The notes below the pieces were generated by a model, which was given only the letters and a program-made list of their open reading frames with translations, was not told the DNA's origin and searched no databases. A stretch of DNA of 10,554 nucleotides from Thermoleophilia bacterium (GTDB taxonomy: Bacteria > Actinomycetota > Thermoleophilia > Gaiellales > Gaiellaceae). The position numbers and the translations under genes were made by a program. Of this stretch, positions 1 through 5,840 are shown one piece after another. The stretch covers positions 1-10,554 of the forward strand of contig JAICZB010000058.1 of the NCBI GenBank assembly GCA_025933895.1, given 5' to 3'. The number at the start of each line of letters is the position of its first letter. Position 1 is the first letter of the stretch.

Positions 1-285
1 CTTCTGCGCGAGCATCCGGCCCACGGCTACGACCTGCTGGAGCGGCTCCCGGAGCTCACGGGCGAGGCGCGCGTCGAGATGGGAAACCTCTACCGGCTCT
101 TGCGCGCGCTCGAGGAGGAGGAGCTCGTCTCCTCGGAATGGGACGCCTCCTCCCCGGGCCCCGCGAAACGCCGCTACGCCATCACGCCCGCGGGCGAGCG
201 CCTTCTCGACCACTGGGCCGAGGCGCTGCGCCGCTCCCAGGAGCGAACCGCCCGCTTTCTCGCACGGTACGAGGAGAGGAGGTGA
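1..285 (+). CDS. PadR-family transcriptional regulator, 5'-truncated by the window edge
   Basis: The reading frame is open from base 1 to the TGA at 283-285, so the N-terminus lies outside the window and 94 residues are visible. The first visible residues include HPAHGYDLLERL, the typical PadR helix-turn-helix start. NLYRLLRALEEEELV (the recognition-helix region, usually G-T-LYRxLxxLE) and KRRYAITPAGERLL (the wing) follow. The last 25 or so residues form a charged helix that would serve as the dimerisation arm. PadR proteins are dimeric winged-helix repressors, often ligand-responsive and autoregulated. The usual GTLY is NLY here, a small deviation. The stop codon is part of the Shine-Dalgarno of the next gene, so the two are translationally coupled. 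The ligand and targets cannot be inferred from the sequence. Confidence 0.88.
   Translation, partial: LLREHPAHGYDLLERLPELTGEARVEMGNLYRLLRALEEEELVSSEWDASSPGPAKRRYAITPAGERLLDHWAEALRRSQERTARFLARYEERR
277..285 (+). promoter_or_regulatory. Perfect extended Shine-Dalgarno overlapping the padR stop codon
   Basis: AGGAGGTGA matches the full anti-Shine-Dalgarno complement over nine bases. Its last three bases are the TGA stop of the PadR gene, and the ATG of the next gene begins at 288. Ribosomes ending on the regulator would be placed directly on the microprotein start, which argues that the small ORF is really translated. Confidence 0.8.
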
Positions 286-287
286 AC

Positions 288-482
288 ATGCATCACCACC
301 GTCATCGTGGCTCGGGACGCGGACCCCGGATGTTCTTTCGCGGCGGCTTCCCGAGTCGCGCGGAGCTGATCGAGCGGCTGGAGGGATTCCAGCGCGACCT
401 CGAAGAGCAGCTCGCCGACGTCTCAGACGTCCTCGCGCACCTGCGCGACCCCGACGAGGCCGCGCCACAGCAGCAAGCGTGA
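288..482 (+). CDS. His/Arg-rich coiled-coil microprotein coupled to PadR (64 aa)
   Basis: This 64-residue protein starts at ATG 288, two bases after the PadR stop and behind a perfect Shine-Dalgarno. The frame extends upstream to 138 only as a shadow inside the PadR gene, so 288 is the start to use. Residues 1-20 are basic and His-rich (MHHHRHRGSGRGPR, then FFRGG). Residues 24-53 form an amphipathic, heptad-like helix rich in Glu, Leu and Arg (AELIERLEGFQRDLEEQL and onward). The tail is Pro/Gln-rich. I recognise no family. The basic head and coiled coil would suit nucleic-acid or metal binding, or a partner of the PadR protein. All of these are inference. There is no signal peptide or membrane segment. 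Confidence 0.72.
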   Translation: MHHHRHRGSGRGPRMFFRGGFPSRAELIERLEGFQRDLEEQLADVSDVLAHLRDPDEAAPQQQA

Positions 483-496
483 GGCGTCCCGAAGGG

Positions 497-527
497 CCAC
501 GTCCAGGTGCCAGGCACCGGGACGTGG
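497..527. repeat. REP-like nested palindrome, copy 1
   Basis: The outer arms CCACGTCC (497-504) and GGACGTGG (520-527) are perfect reverse complements. Inside lies GGTGCCAGGCACC (506-518), a perfect palindrome around one central base. The element starts 14 bases after the microprotein stop, in the gap between two convergent genes, where REP elements usually lie. As RNA it could fold into a strong hairpin and might also help end transcription from the left. A related element, with the central base complemented, lies at 595-629. A direct repeat of GGGACGTG occurs at 519-526 and 534-541. Confidence 0.75.
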
Positions 528-594
528 CTCGAAGGGACGTGCATCAGGTCAAAGGAGCTCTTTGCAGCGAGAACCTCGTCGGCGGGTCGGCTTC

Positions 595-629
595 GGACGT
601 GTACCGGTGCCTGGCACCGGGACACGTCC
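595..629. repeat. REP-like nested palindrome, copy 2 (inverted relative to copy 1)
   Basis: The core CCGGTGCCTGGCACCGG (604-620) is a perfect 17-base palindrome around T612. One mismatched pair (A603/G621) separates it from perfect outer arms GGACGTGT (595-602) and ACACGTCC (622-629). A further GGACGTG at 635-641 could pair with CACGTCC at 623-629 as an alternative fold. Read as reverse complement, the element lines up with copy 1: GACGTG arm, GGTGCCAGGCACC core, then the second arm. Two inverted copies about 100 bases apart is the architecture called REPIN. It sits 32 bases beyond the stop of the minus-strand EF-G-like gene, so it may also act as that gene's terminator. Confidence 0.75.
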
Positions 630-661
630 CGTTCGGACGTGCGGACCTGCAGCGCAGGCGC

Positions 662-2722
662 TTAGGCGTTCGCGGTCTCTCGTTCCTTCTTCGTCTGCTC
701 GATGATCTTCTGCGCGACGTGCGTCGGCACTTCCTCGTAGCGGAGGAAGTGCATCGAGTAGTCGCCGCGCCCGCCGGTCACCGAGGTCAGCGCCTGCGAG
801 TACGTGAGGATCTCCGCCATCGGCACCTCGGCCTGGATGGTCGTCATGCCGCCGGCGGGCTCCATGCCCTGCAGGCGTCCACGCCGCGAGTTCAGGTCGC
901 CGTTCACGGCTCCCACGGTGTCGTCCGGCACCGTCACCTCGAGCTGCATGATCGGCTCCAGGAGAACGGGATCCGCGTTCTGGTACGCCTCCTTGAAGGC
1001 CATCGATCCGGCGATCTTGAAGGCCATCTCGGAGGAGTCGACGTTGTGCTCCATCCCGTCGACGAGCAGCACGCGCACTCCCTGGACGGGTGCGCCTGCG
1101 AGCTCCCCGTGCTCCATCGCCTCGCGCACGCCCTTGTCGACGGCGGGCCGGTAGCTCTGTGAGATCACCCCGCCGACGATCTTGTCGACGAACTCGTAGC
1201 CGAGCTCGCCGTCCTCGGCCGGCAGCGGCTCGAGCACGATCGCGCAGTCGCCGAACTGGCCGCGGCCGCCCGTCTGCTTCTTGTAGCGATGCCGGGCGCG
1301 GGCCTCTTTGCGGATCGTCTCCTTGTACGGCACGCGCGGCGGGTGGAGCTCGACGTCGACGTGGAAGCGCGTGTTCAGCCGGTCGACCGCGACCTCGACC
1401 TGCATCTGCGAGAGGCCCGAGAGGAGCTGCTCGCCGGTCTGCGGATCGCGGCGGAGGACCAGCGTCGGATCCTCCTCGCTGAGGCGTCGGAGGCCTGTCG
1501 CCATCTTCTCCTCGTCGCCCTTCGCCTTGGGCGTGACGGCGAAGCTCATCACCGGCTCGGGAAAATCGATGTGCGGCGGCTCGACGGCGACCTCGTGGTC
1601 GACGAGCACGTCGCCGGTGACGACGTCCTTGAGCTTCGCCACCGCGCCGAGGTCGCCGATCCCGAGCGCGTCGACCGTCTCGGAGTCCTTGCCCTGCAGC
1701 GCGAGTACCTGGCCGAGTCGCTCCTTCGCGTGCGTGCGCGGGTCGACGAGCGTCGTGTCGCCCGAGACCAGGCCCGCGAGAACGCGGAAGCAGCTGATGC
1801 GGCCGGTGAACGGGTCGGCGATCGTCTTGAAGATGAAGACGGCCTGCTTCGCATCGCCGAACTCGATCGTCGTCCCCTTCTTCGCCGGCGACGGCACGCC
1901 CTCGACGAGCAGGTCGAGGAGTGCCGTCGTGCCGAGGTTCTTCGTCGCGACGCCGCACGCGACCGGATAGAGCTCGTCGCGTGTCACCGCCTGCTTGAGC
2001 GCGTCCGCCACGGCACCTGCGTCGAGCTCCTCCCCCTCGAGGTAGCGCTCCATCAGCGCCTCGTCGGTCTCGACCACGGCGTCGAGCAGCTTCTCGCGGT
2101 ACTCCTGCACGAGGTCGCCCATCGAGTCGGGGATCGGCTGCGGCCCGCCCTCTCGCCCACCGGAGGGATCCATGTACGCGCACATGTGGAGGAGGTCGAC
2201 GATTCCCGTCAGCTCGTGCTCGCTGCCGATCGGTAGCTGGATCGCGACGCAGCGGTCGGAGAGCTGCTGGCGGGCCGCCTCGAGCACGCGGAAGAAGTCG
2301 GCGCGCTCGCGGTCGAGCATGTTGACGAAGAGGACGCGGGAGAGCTCCTGCTGGTCGGCGCGCTTCCAGATTCGGGAGGTGTTGACCTCGACGCCCATCA
2401 CGGCGCTGAGCACGACGAGGACTCCCTCGACGACGCGCAGCCCGGCGAACGTGTCCGCCTGGAAGCCCGCGTCGCCGGGCGTGTCGACGAGATTGATCTT
2501 GCGGTCCTTCCACTCGAGGTGGCAGAGCGAGCCCGAGAGGGACATCGCGCGCCGGTGCTCGTGCTCGTCCCAGTCCGAGACCGTCGTCCCCTGCTCCAAG
2601 CTGCCGAGCCGGTTCGTCTTTCCGGACTCGAAGAGCAGCGCCTCGACCAGGGACGTCTTCCCGACGCCGCGGTGGCCGGCGACGGCGATGTTGCGGATCT
2701 TCGTGGGCTCGGTGGCAGGCAT
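662..2722 (-). CDS. EF-G-like translational GTPase (EF-G paralogue, 686 aa)
   Basis: The protein has the full EF-G layout: G domain (about 8-285), domain II (about 290-375), domain III, a domain IV with NVDSSEMAFKIAGSMAFKEA, and domain V with GDLNSRRGRLQGM. EF-G catalyses GTP-driven translocation or ribosome recycling in the cytoplasm. The G-motifs deviate from canonical EF-G. The P-loop is GHRGVGKTS (16-24) instead of AHIDAGKTT, G3 is DTPGD (80-84) with Asp replacing the catalytic His, and G4 is NMLD (134-137) with Met replacing Lys of NKxD. These changes point to the EF-G-like/FusA2-type group, with the housekeeping copy elsewhere. I chose ATG 2722 because GAGGAGG lies upstream at suitable spacing. 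An in-frame ATG at 2758 would add 12 residues and has no good ribosome site. The whiG-type gene ends 67 bases upstream. The classification is secure; the cellular role is not. Confidence 0.9.
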   Translation of the reverse strand: MPATEPTKIRNIAVAGHRGVGKTSLVEALLFESGKTNRLGSLEQGTTVSDWDEHEHRRAMSLSGSLCHLEWKDRKINLVDTPGDAGFQADTFAGLRVVEGVLVVLSAVMGVEVNTSRIWKRADQQELSRVLFVNMLDRERADFFRVLEAARQQLSDRCVAIQLPIGSEHELTGIVDLLHMCAYMDPSGGREGGPQPIPDSMGDLVQEYREKLLDAVVETDEALMERYLEGEELDAGAVADALKQAVTRDELYPVACGVATKNLGTTALLDLLVEGVPSPAKKGTTIEFGDAKQAVFIFKTIADPFTGRISCFRVLAGLVSGDTTLVDPRTHAKERLGQVLALQGKDSETVDALGIGDLGAVAKLKDVVTGDVLVDHEVAVEPPHIDFPEPVMSFAVTPKAKGDEEKMATGLRRLSEEDPTLVLRRDPQTGEQLLSGLSQMQVEVAVDRLNTRFHVDVELHPPRVPYKETIRKEARARHRYKKQTGGRGQFGDCAIVLEPLPAEDGELGYEFVDKIVGGVISQSYRPAVDKGVREAMEHGELAGAPVQGVRVLLVDGMEHNVDSSEMAFKIAGSMAFKEAYQNADPVLLEPIMQLEVTVPDDTVGAVNGDLNSRRGRLQGMEPAGGMTTIQAEVPMAEILTYSQALTSVTGGRGDYSMHFLRYEEVPTHVAQKIIEQTKKERETANA

Positions 2723-2756
2723 CGGGGACGTGTCCTCCTCGGTCGCTTCGAGCCGC

Positions 2757-2762
2757 ATCGTA
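2757..2762 (-). promoter_or_regulatory. Possible -10 box for the EF-G-like gene
   Basis: On the minus strand TACGAT fits TANNNT. It would start a transcript near 2750, giving a leader of about 28 bases that contains the GAGGAGG site before ATG 2722. It lies just after a GC hairpin that may end the sigma-factor transcript. No convincing -35 hexamer is visible. If correct, the alternative ATG at 2758 cannot be the start. Confidence 0.3.
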
Positions 2763-2781
2763 TCGCCGCGTTTCGCGGCGA
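2763..2781 (-). terminator. Short GC hairpin between the sigma-factor and EF-G-like genes
   Basis: The arms CGCCGCG (2764-2770) and CGCGGCG (2774-2780) are separated by TTT, and T2763/A2781 adds an eighth pair. It begins 9 bases beyond the sigma-factor stop on the minus strand. No U-tract follows, so it is either a weak terminator or attenuator, or a 3'-end stabiliser. Position and stem strength are the only evidence. Confidence 0.45.
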
Positions 2782-2789
2782 CACAGCTC

Positions 2790-3575
2790 CTAGATCGCGG
2801 CGGCTGCGCCGGCCGAGGCGATGTGCGCCTTGAGCCGGAGGATCGCCTTCGTGTGGAGCTGCGAGACACGCGACTCGGTGACCCCGAGCACCTCGCCGAT
2901 CTCGCGGAGGGTCAGCTCCTCGTAGTAGTAGAGGGTGACGACGAGCTTCTCGCGCTCGGGGAGCCGGGCGATCGCGTCGGCGAGCGCCTCCTTCTGCTCG
3001 GTCACCGAGAGCGTGCCCTGGGGGTCGGGAGCGCTCTCGTCCTCGATCGTGTCGATCAGTGCCACTGCGTCGCCGCCGCTCGAGCCCGAGACGGTCCAGA
3101 GCTCGTCCAGTGCGGCGATCGAGGAGCGGGCGATCTCGCCGAGGCTCTCCTCGAGCTCTTCCTCGGTGATCCCGAGCTTCTTCGAGATCTCCTCGTCCGT
3201 CGGCGCTCGGCCGAGCCGGGCCTCGAGCTCGCCAATCGCACGCTCGATGTGGCGCGCGCGGGCGCGCACGGAGCGCGGCACCCAGTCCATCGACCGCAGC
3301 TCGTCGATGATCTGCCCCTTGATCCTCGCCATCGCGTACGTCTCGAACTTCACGTCGCGCGCCGGGTCGTAGCGCTCGATCGCGCCGATCAGGCCGAGGA
3401 GCCCGTACGAAACGAGGTCGCCCTCGTCGACGTGGGCGGGCAGTCCGGAGCCGAGCCGGCCGGCGACGTACTTCACGAGCGGCGCGTAGGTGAGGATGAG
3501 GCGATCGCGGATCTTCTGGTCGCCCGTGCGGCGAAAGTCCAGCCACAGCTGCTGGGTCTCGTCGGCCCGCGTCAC
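2790..3575 (-). CDS. whiG: FliA/WhiG-family RNA polymerase sigma factor (261 aa)
   Basis: This is an alternative sigma-28-type factor that directs core RNA polymerase to its own promoter class. Region 2 (about 25-100) includes YAPLVKYVAGRL, DLVSYGLLGLIGAIERYDP and KFETYAMARIKGQIIDELR, followed by MDWVPRSVR, a signature of the FliA/WhiG group. Region 3 includes APTDEEISKKLGI. Region 4 near the C-terminus has the helix-turn-helix TLREIGEVLGVTESRVSQLH. At 261 residues it is a normal length for the family. It starts with GTG. There is no Shine-Dalgarno, but TATTCT ends seven bases before the start, which suggests a leaderless mRNA. Streptomyces WhiG controls sporulation and FliA controls flagella. 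No flagellar genes are visible here, so whiG is a resemblance-based label. Activity of such factors is often held by an anti-sigma partner, and none is recognisable here. Confidence 0.92.
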   Translation of the reverse strand: MTRADETQQLWLDFRRTGDQKIRDRLILTYAPLVKYVAGRLGSGLPAHVDEGDLVSYGLLGLIGAIERYDPARDVKFETYAMARIKGQIIDELRSMDWVPRSVRARARHIERAIGELEARLGRAPTDEEISKKLGITEEELEESLGEIARSSIAALDELWTVSGSSGGDAVALIDTIEDESAPDPQGTLSVTEQKEALADAIARLPEREKLVVTLYYYEELTLREIGEVLGVTESRVSQLHTKAILRLKAHIASAGAAAAI

Positions 3576-3582
3576 GACCGAG

Positions 3583-3588
3583 AGAATA
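3583..3588 (-). promoter_or_regulatory. -10 box for a probable leaderless sigma-factor transcript
   Basis: On the minus strand TATTCT is followed by seven bases and then the GTG start at 3575. A start point about seven bases after a TANNNT box falls on or next to the GTG. No ribosome site lies in between. The -35 region is unconvincing. Confidence 0.5.
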
Positions 3589-3618
3589 CGGCGTTTCCCG
3601 GCGGACTCCTCAGTGTCA

Positions 3619-3801
3619 TCACCGCCTGCGGCGGCGGAAGGCGCTCGCCGAAAGCGTCGCCAGCCACCCCGCGACCGCGAGCGCTGCTGCGCCGACGAGC
3701 AGACGGCGCGCGTTGCCGCCGCCCGCGAAGGCGTAGACCGCGACGGCCGTCAGCGCGGCCGCGAGCACGGCGAACAGCATCCCGAGCGCGTGCCGCTGCA
3801 C
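3619..3801 (-). CDS. Small two-helix membrane protein (60 aa), unknown function
   Basis: Two hydrophobic segments are visible, about residues 6-26 (ALGMLFAVLAAALTAVAVYAF) and 34-55 (LLVGAAALAVAGWLATLSASAF). A short GGGNARR turn joins them, and the protein ends in five arginines, which by the positive-inside rule puts the C-terminus in the cytoplasm. No Cys, His or enzymatic motif is seen. The GTG start at 3801 is preceded by TACGCT and six bases, fitting leaderless expression. ATG 3780 is an alternative that would cut into the first helix. The gene ends 43 bases before the sigma-factor start and follows an acidic peptide gene at 15 bases, so the three may be read together. Family unknown. A role linked to the sigma factor is only a positional guess. 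Confidence 0.6.
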   Translation of the reverse strand: MQRHALGMLFAVLAAALTAVAVYAFAGGGNARRLLVGAAALAVAGWLATLSASAFRRRRR

Positions 3802-3807
3802 GCGCCG

Positions 3808-3813
3808 AGCGTA
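3808..3813 (-). promoter_or_regulatory. Possible -10 box ahead of the small membrane protein
   Basis: On the minus strand TACGCT lies six bases before the GTG at 3801, the spacing expected if transcription starts on the start codon. The identical hexamer precedes dinB (8263-8268). It lies just after the stop codon of the acidic peptide. Confidence 0.4.
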
Positions 3814-3816
3814 CTG

Positions 3817-3945
3817 CTACTCGGGGAGCGACTCCTCGCGCTCGCCCTCGTCCTCGCCGTAGCCCTTCTCCTCCTGCGGAGCCATGAGCTCTTCGTCCTC
3901 GGACTCGTTCTCGAAGCCTTCCGGCTCTTCCATCAGTTCGCTCAT
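3817..3945 (-). CDS. Small acidic peptide (42 aa), putative
   Basis: ATG at 3945 opens a 42-codon frame ending in TAG at 3817-3819. The product starts MSELMEEPEGFENESEDEEL and continues with GYGEDEGEREESLPE. About half the residues are Glu or Asp, so it would be strongly acidic and probably disordered. Third codon positions are mostly G or C, as in the neighbouring genes. AGGA lies only a few bases before the ATG, closer than ideal. The gene is divergent from tRNA-Trp and precedes the small membrane protein by 15 bases. Highly acidic small proteins can act as nucleic-acid mimics or as adaptors for basic partners, but nothing here identifies a role. It could also be non-coding sequence with biased composition. 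Confidence 0.4.
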   Translation of the reverse strand: MSELMEEPEGFENESEDEELMAPQEEKGYGEDEGEREESLPE

Positions 3946-3964
3946 GGTTCCTGCGTTCCCATCG

Positions 3965-3993
3965 TGATCCGAAGAAAACACGCCGGGTACACT
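3965..3993 (+). promoter_or_regulatory. Putative promoter of tRNA-Trp
   Basis: TACACT (3988-3993) fits the -10 consensus and lies 13 bases before the mature tRNA 5' end, giving a short processed leader. The -35 counterpart at 17-base spacing, TGATCC (3965-3970), is poor. Position relative to the tRNA is the main support. Confidence 0.4.
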
Positions 3994-4006
3994 GGCCGAT
4001 CGGCAC

Positions 4007-4079
<73 letters not shown>

Positions 4080-4139
4080 CTGGCAGCCGGTCGACACCCT
4101 TGCGGCGGTGCGCGATTCGCGCCAGACTCGAGCTCGATC

Positions 4140-5702
4140 GTGAGCCGCTACGACGAGATCCGCGAGGCGCACGCGTGGCGTGTGCCCGAGCGCTACAACA
4201 TCGCCGCGGATTGCTGCGACAAGCATCCTCGCGACAAGCTCGCGATGATCCACGAGCGCTTCGACGGCGTTCAGCGGGAGTTGACGTGGGGCGAGCTCCA
4301 GGATCTCTCGAACCGGGCCGCGAACCTGCTCGAGTCGCACGGCGTGGGACGGGGCGATCGTGTCGCCGTCGTGCTGCCTGCGACGCCGGAGACGGCGGCG
4401 ATCATGTTCGGCACCTGGAAGGTCGGCGCCCTGCTCCTCTCGATGTCGGTTCTCTACGGCGACGCCGGGATCGCGCACCGGCTCCGCGACTCGGAGCCGG
4501 CCCTGCTCGTCACCGACGAGGCGAACGCGCCGCGCTTCGCCTCGACCGGCGTGCCCGTCCTCGTACTCTCGGCCGACCTGCTCCACGAGCACTCCGCCGA
4601 GCACGAGACGGCCGAAACGGCCGCGGACGATCCGGCCCAGCTCTACTACACGTCGGGAACGACGGGACTGGCGAAGGGCATCGTGCACGCGCACCGCTAC
4701 CTCCTCGGGCACGAGGAGTTCGTCTACTGCCACGAGGTCGAGGACGGGGAGCGGTTCCACGGGATGGGCGAGTGGGCGTGGGCGGCCGGGATCGCGCCGC
4801 TGCTCGGGCCGTGGCGCCTCGGCGCGGTTCAGTGCGTCTACCAGCGCGAAGGTGGCTTCGACCCGCACCGGCAGCTCGACTTCCTCTCCCGCCACCGCGT
4901 GACGAACGTCTTCACGACGCCGACGGCGATGCGCTCGATGATGGCGATCGGCGACGCCGGGACGCGCCATCCGTGCTCGTTCCGCCGCGTCTGCTCGGCC
5001 GGAGAGCCGCTCAACCCCGAGGCGATCCGCTGGTTCCGCGAGCAGTACGGCGTGACCGTCCTCGACTACTACGGGCTGACCGAGTCGTACCCGCTCGTCG
5101 CGAACTACCCGTGGATGGAGGTCCGCGAAGGCTCGATGGGGCGGCCGATGCCGGGCTGGGACGTTCGCATCCTCGACGAGGACGAGCAGGAGCTGCCGCC
5201 CGGCGAGCGCGGCGAGATCTGCCTCCGCGCGCGGTCGAACCCGCACTACCCGCTCGGCTACTGGCGGAACGAGGAGGCGGCGCGCGAGACGTTCGGCGGC
5301 GAGTGGTTCCACAGCAAGGACGCGGCCGTCATGGACGAGGACGGCTACGTGTGGTACGCCGGACGCAGCGACGACGTGATCATCTCCGCCGGCTACCGCA
5401 TCGGGCCGTTCGAGGTCGAGTCGGCCTGCATCGAGCATCCGGCCGTCCGCGAAGCAGCCGCGGTCGCCTCACCGGACGAGCGCCGTGGCGAAGTCGTCAA
5501 GGCGTTCATCGTCCTTGCCGCCGGCCATGAGCCGAGCGACGAGCTCGCGCGCGAGATCTCCGACTTCGTGCGGACGCGCCTGTCGCAGTACGCGTATCCG
5601 CGGCGAGTCGAGTTCGTCGACGACCTGCCGAAGACGCTGACCGGCAAGATCCGCCGGATCGAGCTGCGCGAGCGCGAGCACGCGGCTGCAGCCGCGACGT
5701 AG
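4140..5702 (+). CDS. Acyl-CoA synthetase (AMP-forming), 520 aa
   Basis: This adenylate-forming enzyme would activate a carboxylic acid with ATP to an acyl-AMP and then transfer it to CoA in the cytoplasm. All core motifs are present. They are YYTSGTTGLAKG (169-180, phosphate-binding loop), YYGLTES (310-316), and WYAGRSDDVIISAGYRIG (405-422) with the hinge Asp/Arg region. PKTLTGKIRR (497-506) carries the catalytic Lys503. Length and pattern resemble acetyl/medium-chain acyl-CoA synthetases more than long-chain FadD. The substrate cannot be read from sequence. The GTG start at 4140 is 60 bases after tRNA-Trp. The ribosome site is weak, but the N-terminal YNIAADCCDKHP block belongs to the family and requires this start. 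No neighbour fixes its pathway, although a carboxylase and a permease lie nearby. Read-through from the tRNA promoter is possible. Confidence 0.92.
   Translation: MSRYDEIREAHAWRVPERYNIAADCCDKHPRDKLAMIHERFDGVQRELTWGELQDLSNRAANLLESHGVGRGDRVAVVLPATPETAAIMFGTWKVGALLLSMSVLYGDAGIAHRLRDSEPALLVTDEANAPRFASTGVPVLVLSADLLHEHSAEHETAETAADDPAQLYYTSGTTGLAKGIVHAHRYLLGHEEFVYCHEVEDGERFHGMGEWAWAAGIAPLLGPWRLGAVQCVYQREGGFDPHRQLDFLSRHRVTNVFTTPTAMRSMMAIGDAGTRHPCSFRRVCSAGEPLNPEAIRWFREQYGVTVLDYYGLTESYPLVANYPWMEVREGSMGRPMPGWDVRILDEDEQELPPGERGEICLRARSNPHYPLGYWRNEEAARETFGGEWFHSKDAAVMDEDGYVWYAGRSDDVIISAGYRIGPFEVESACIEHPAVREAAAVASPDERRGEVVKAFIVLAAGHEPSDELAREISDFVRTRLSQYAYPRRVEFVDDLPKTLTGKIRRIELREREHAAAAAT
5681..5696. repeat. 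Perfect 16-bp palindrome at the end of the acyl-CoA synthetase gene
   Basis: CGCGGCTGCAGCCGCG is a perfect palindrome encoding part of the terminal alanine run, four codons before the stop. As RNA it gives a six-pair GC stem with a TGCA loop. It may slow or end transcription, or simply reflect alanine codons in a GC-rich genome. There is no T-tract. Confidence 0.4.
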
Positions 5703-5742
5703 GACGAACAACGGGATGGGTGAGGGTGGATCTCTTGCCGCT

Positions 5743-5770
5743 TGCAATCCCGACCGGAAGGCGTTACATA
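5743..5770 (+). promoter_or_regulatory. Putative promoter of the secreted protein gene
   Basis: TTGCAA (5743-5748) and TACATA (5765-5770) are 16 bases apart, a plausible -35/-10 pair in a locally AT-richer stretch. Transcription would begin near 5778, leaving a leader of about 60 bases. The translation signal AAGGGGG (5827-5833) precedes ATG 5841. Confidence 0.45.
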
Positions 5771-5840
5771 TCGCGCAAGAAGGCGGTCGTCGAGCGTAGC
5801 CGGCGGTCGTGCCATGTTCATTTTCGAAGGGGGTAGGGTG

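Noticed and set aside
550..564. AT-richer imperfect hairpin CAAAGGAGCTCTTTG between the two REP-like elements
   Set aside because: A bulge and only four outer pairs make it weak. I see no reason to call it a separate regulatory element.
549..2513. A 654-codon minus-strand frame over the EF-G-like gene
   Set aside because: It is antiphase to a clear EF-G-like gene on the same strand, is full of Arg/Ala/Gly runs and shows no domain. It is a high-GC shadow frame.
2723..2869. N-terminal extension of the EF-G-like protein to 2869
   Set aside because: It would overlap the end of the sigma-factor gene and adds an Arg/Ser-rich segment. ATG 2722 has a good ribosome site and a normal EF-G N-terminus.
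4100..4130. Hairpin GCGCG-ATT-CGCGC after tRNA-Trp as a terminator
   Set aside because: A five-pair stem with no T-tract is common by chance in sequence of this GC content.
5742..5840. Upstream extension of the secreted protein to 5742
   Set aside because: The extension is Arg-rich, overlaps the putative promoter and would bury the signal peptide inside the chain.
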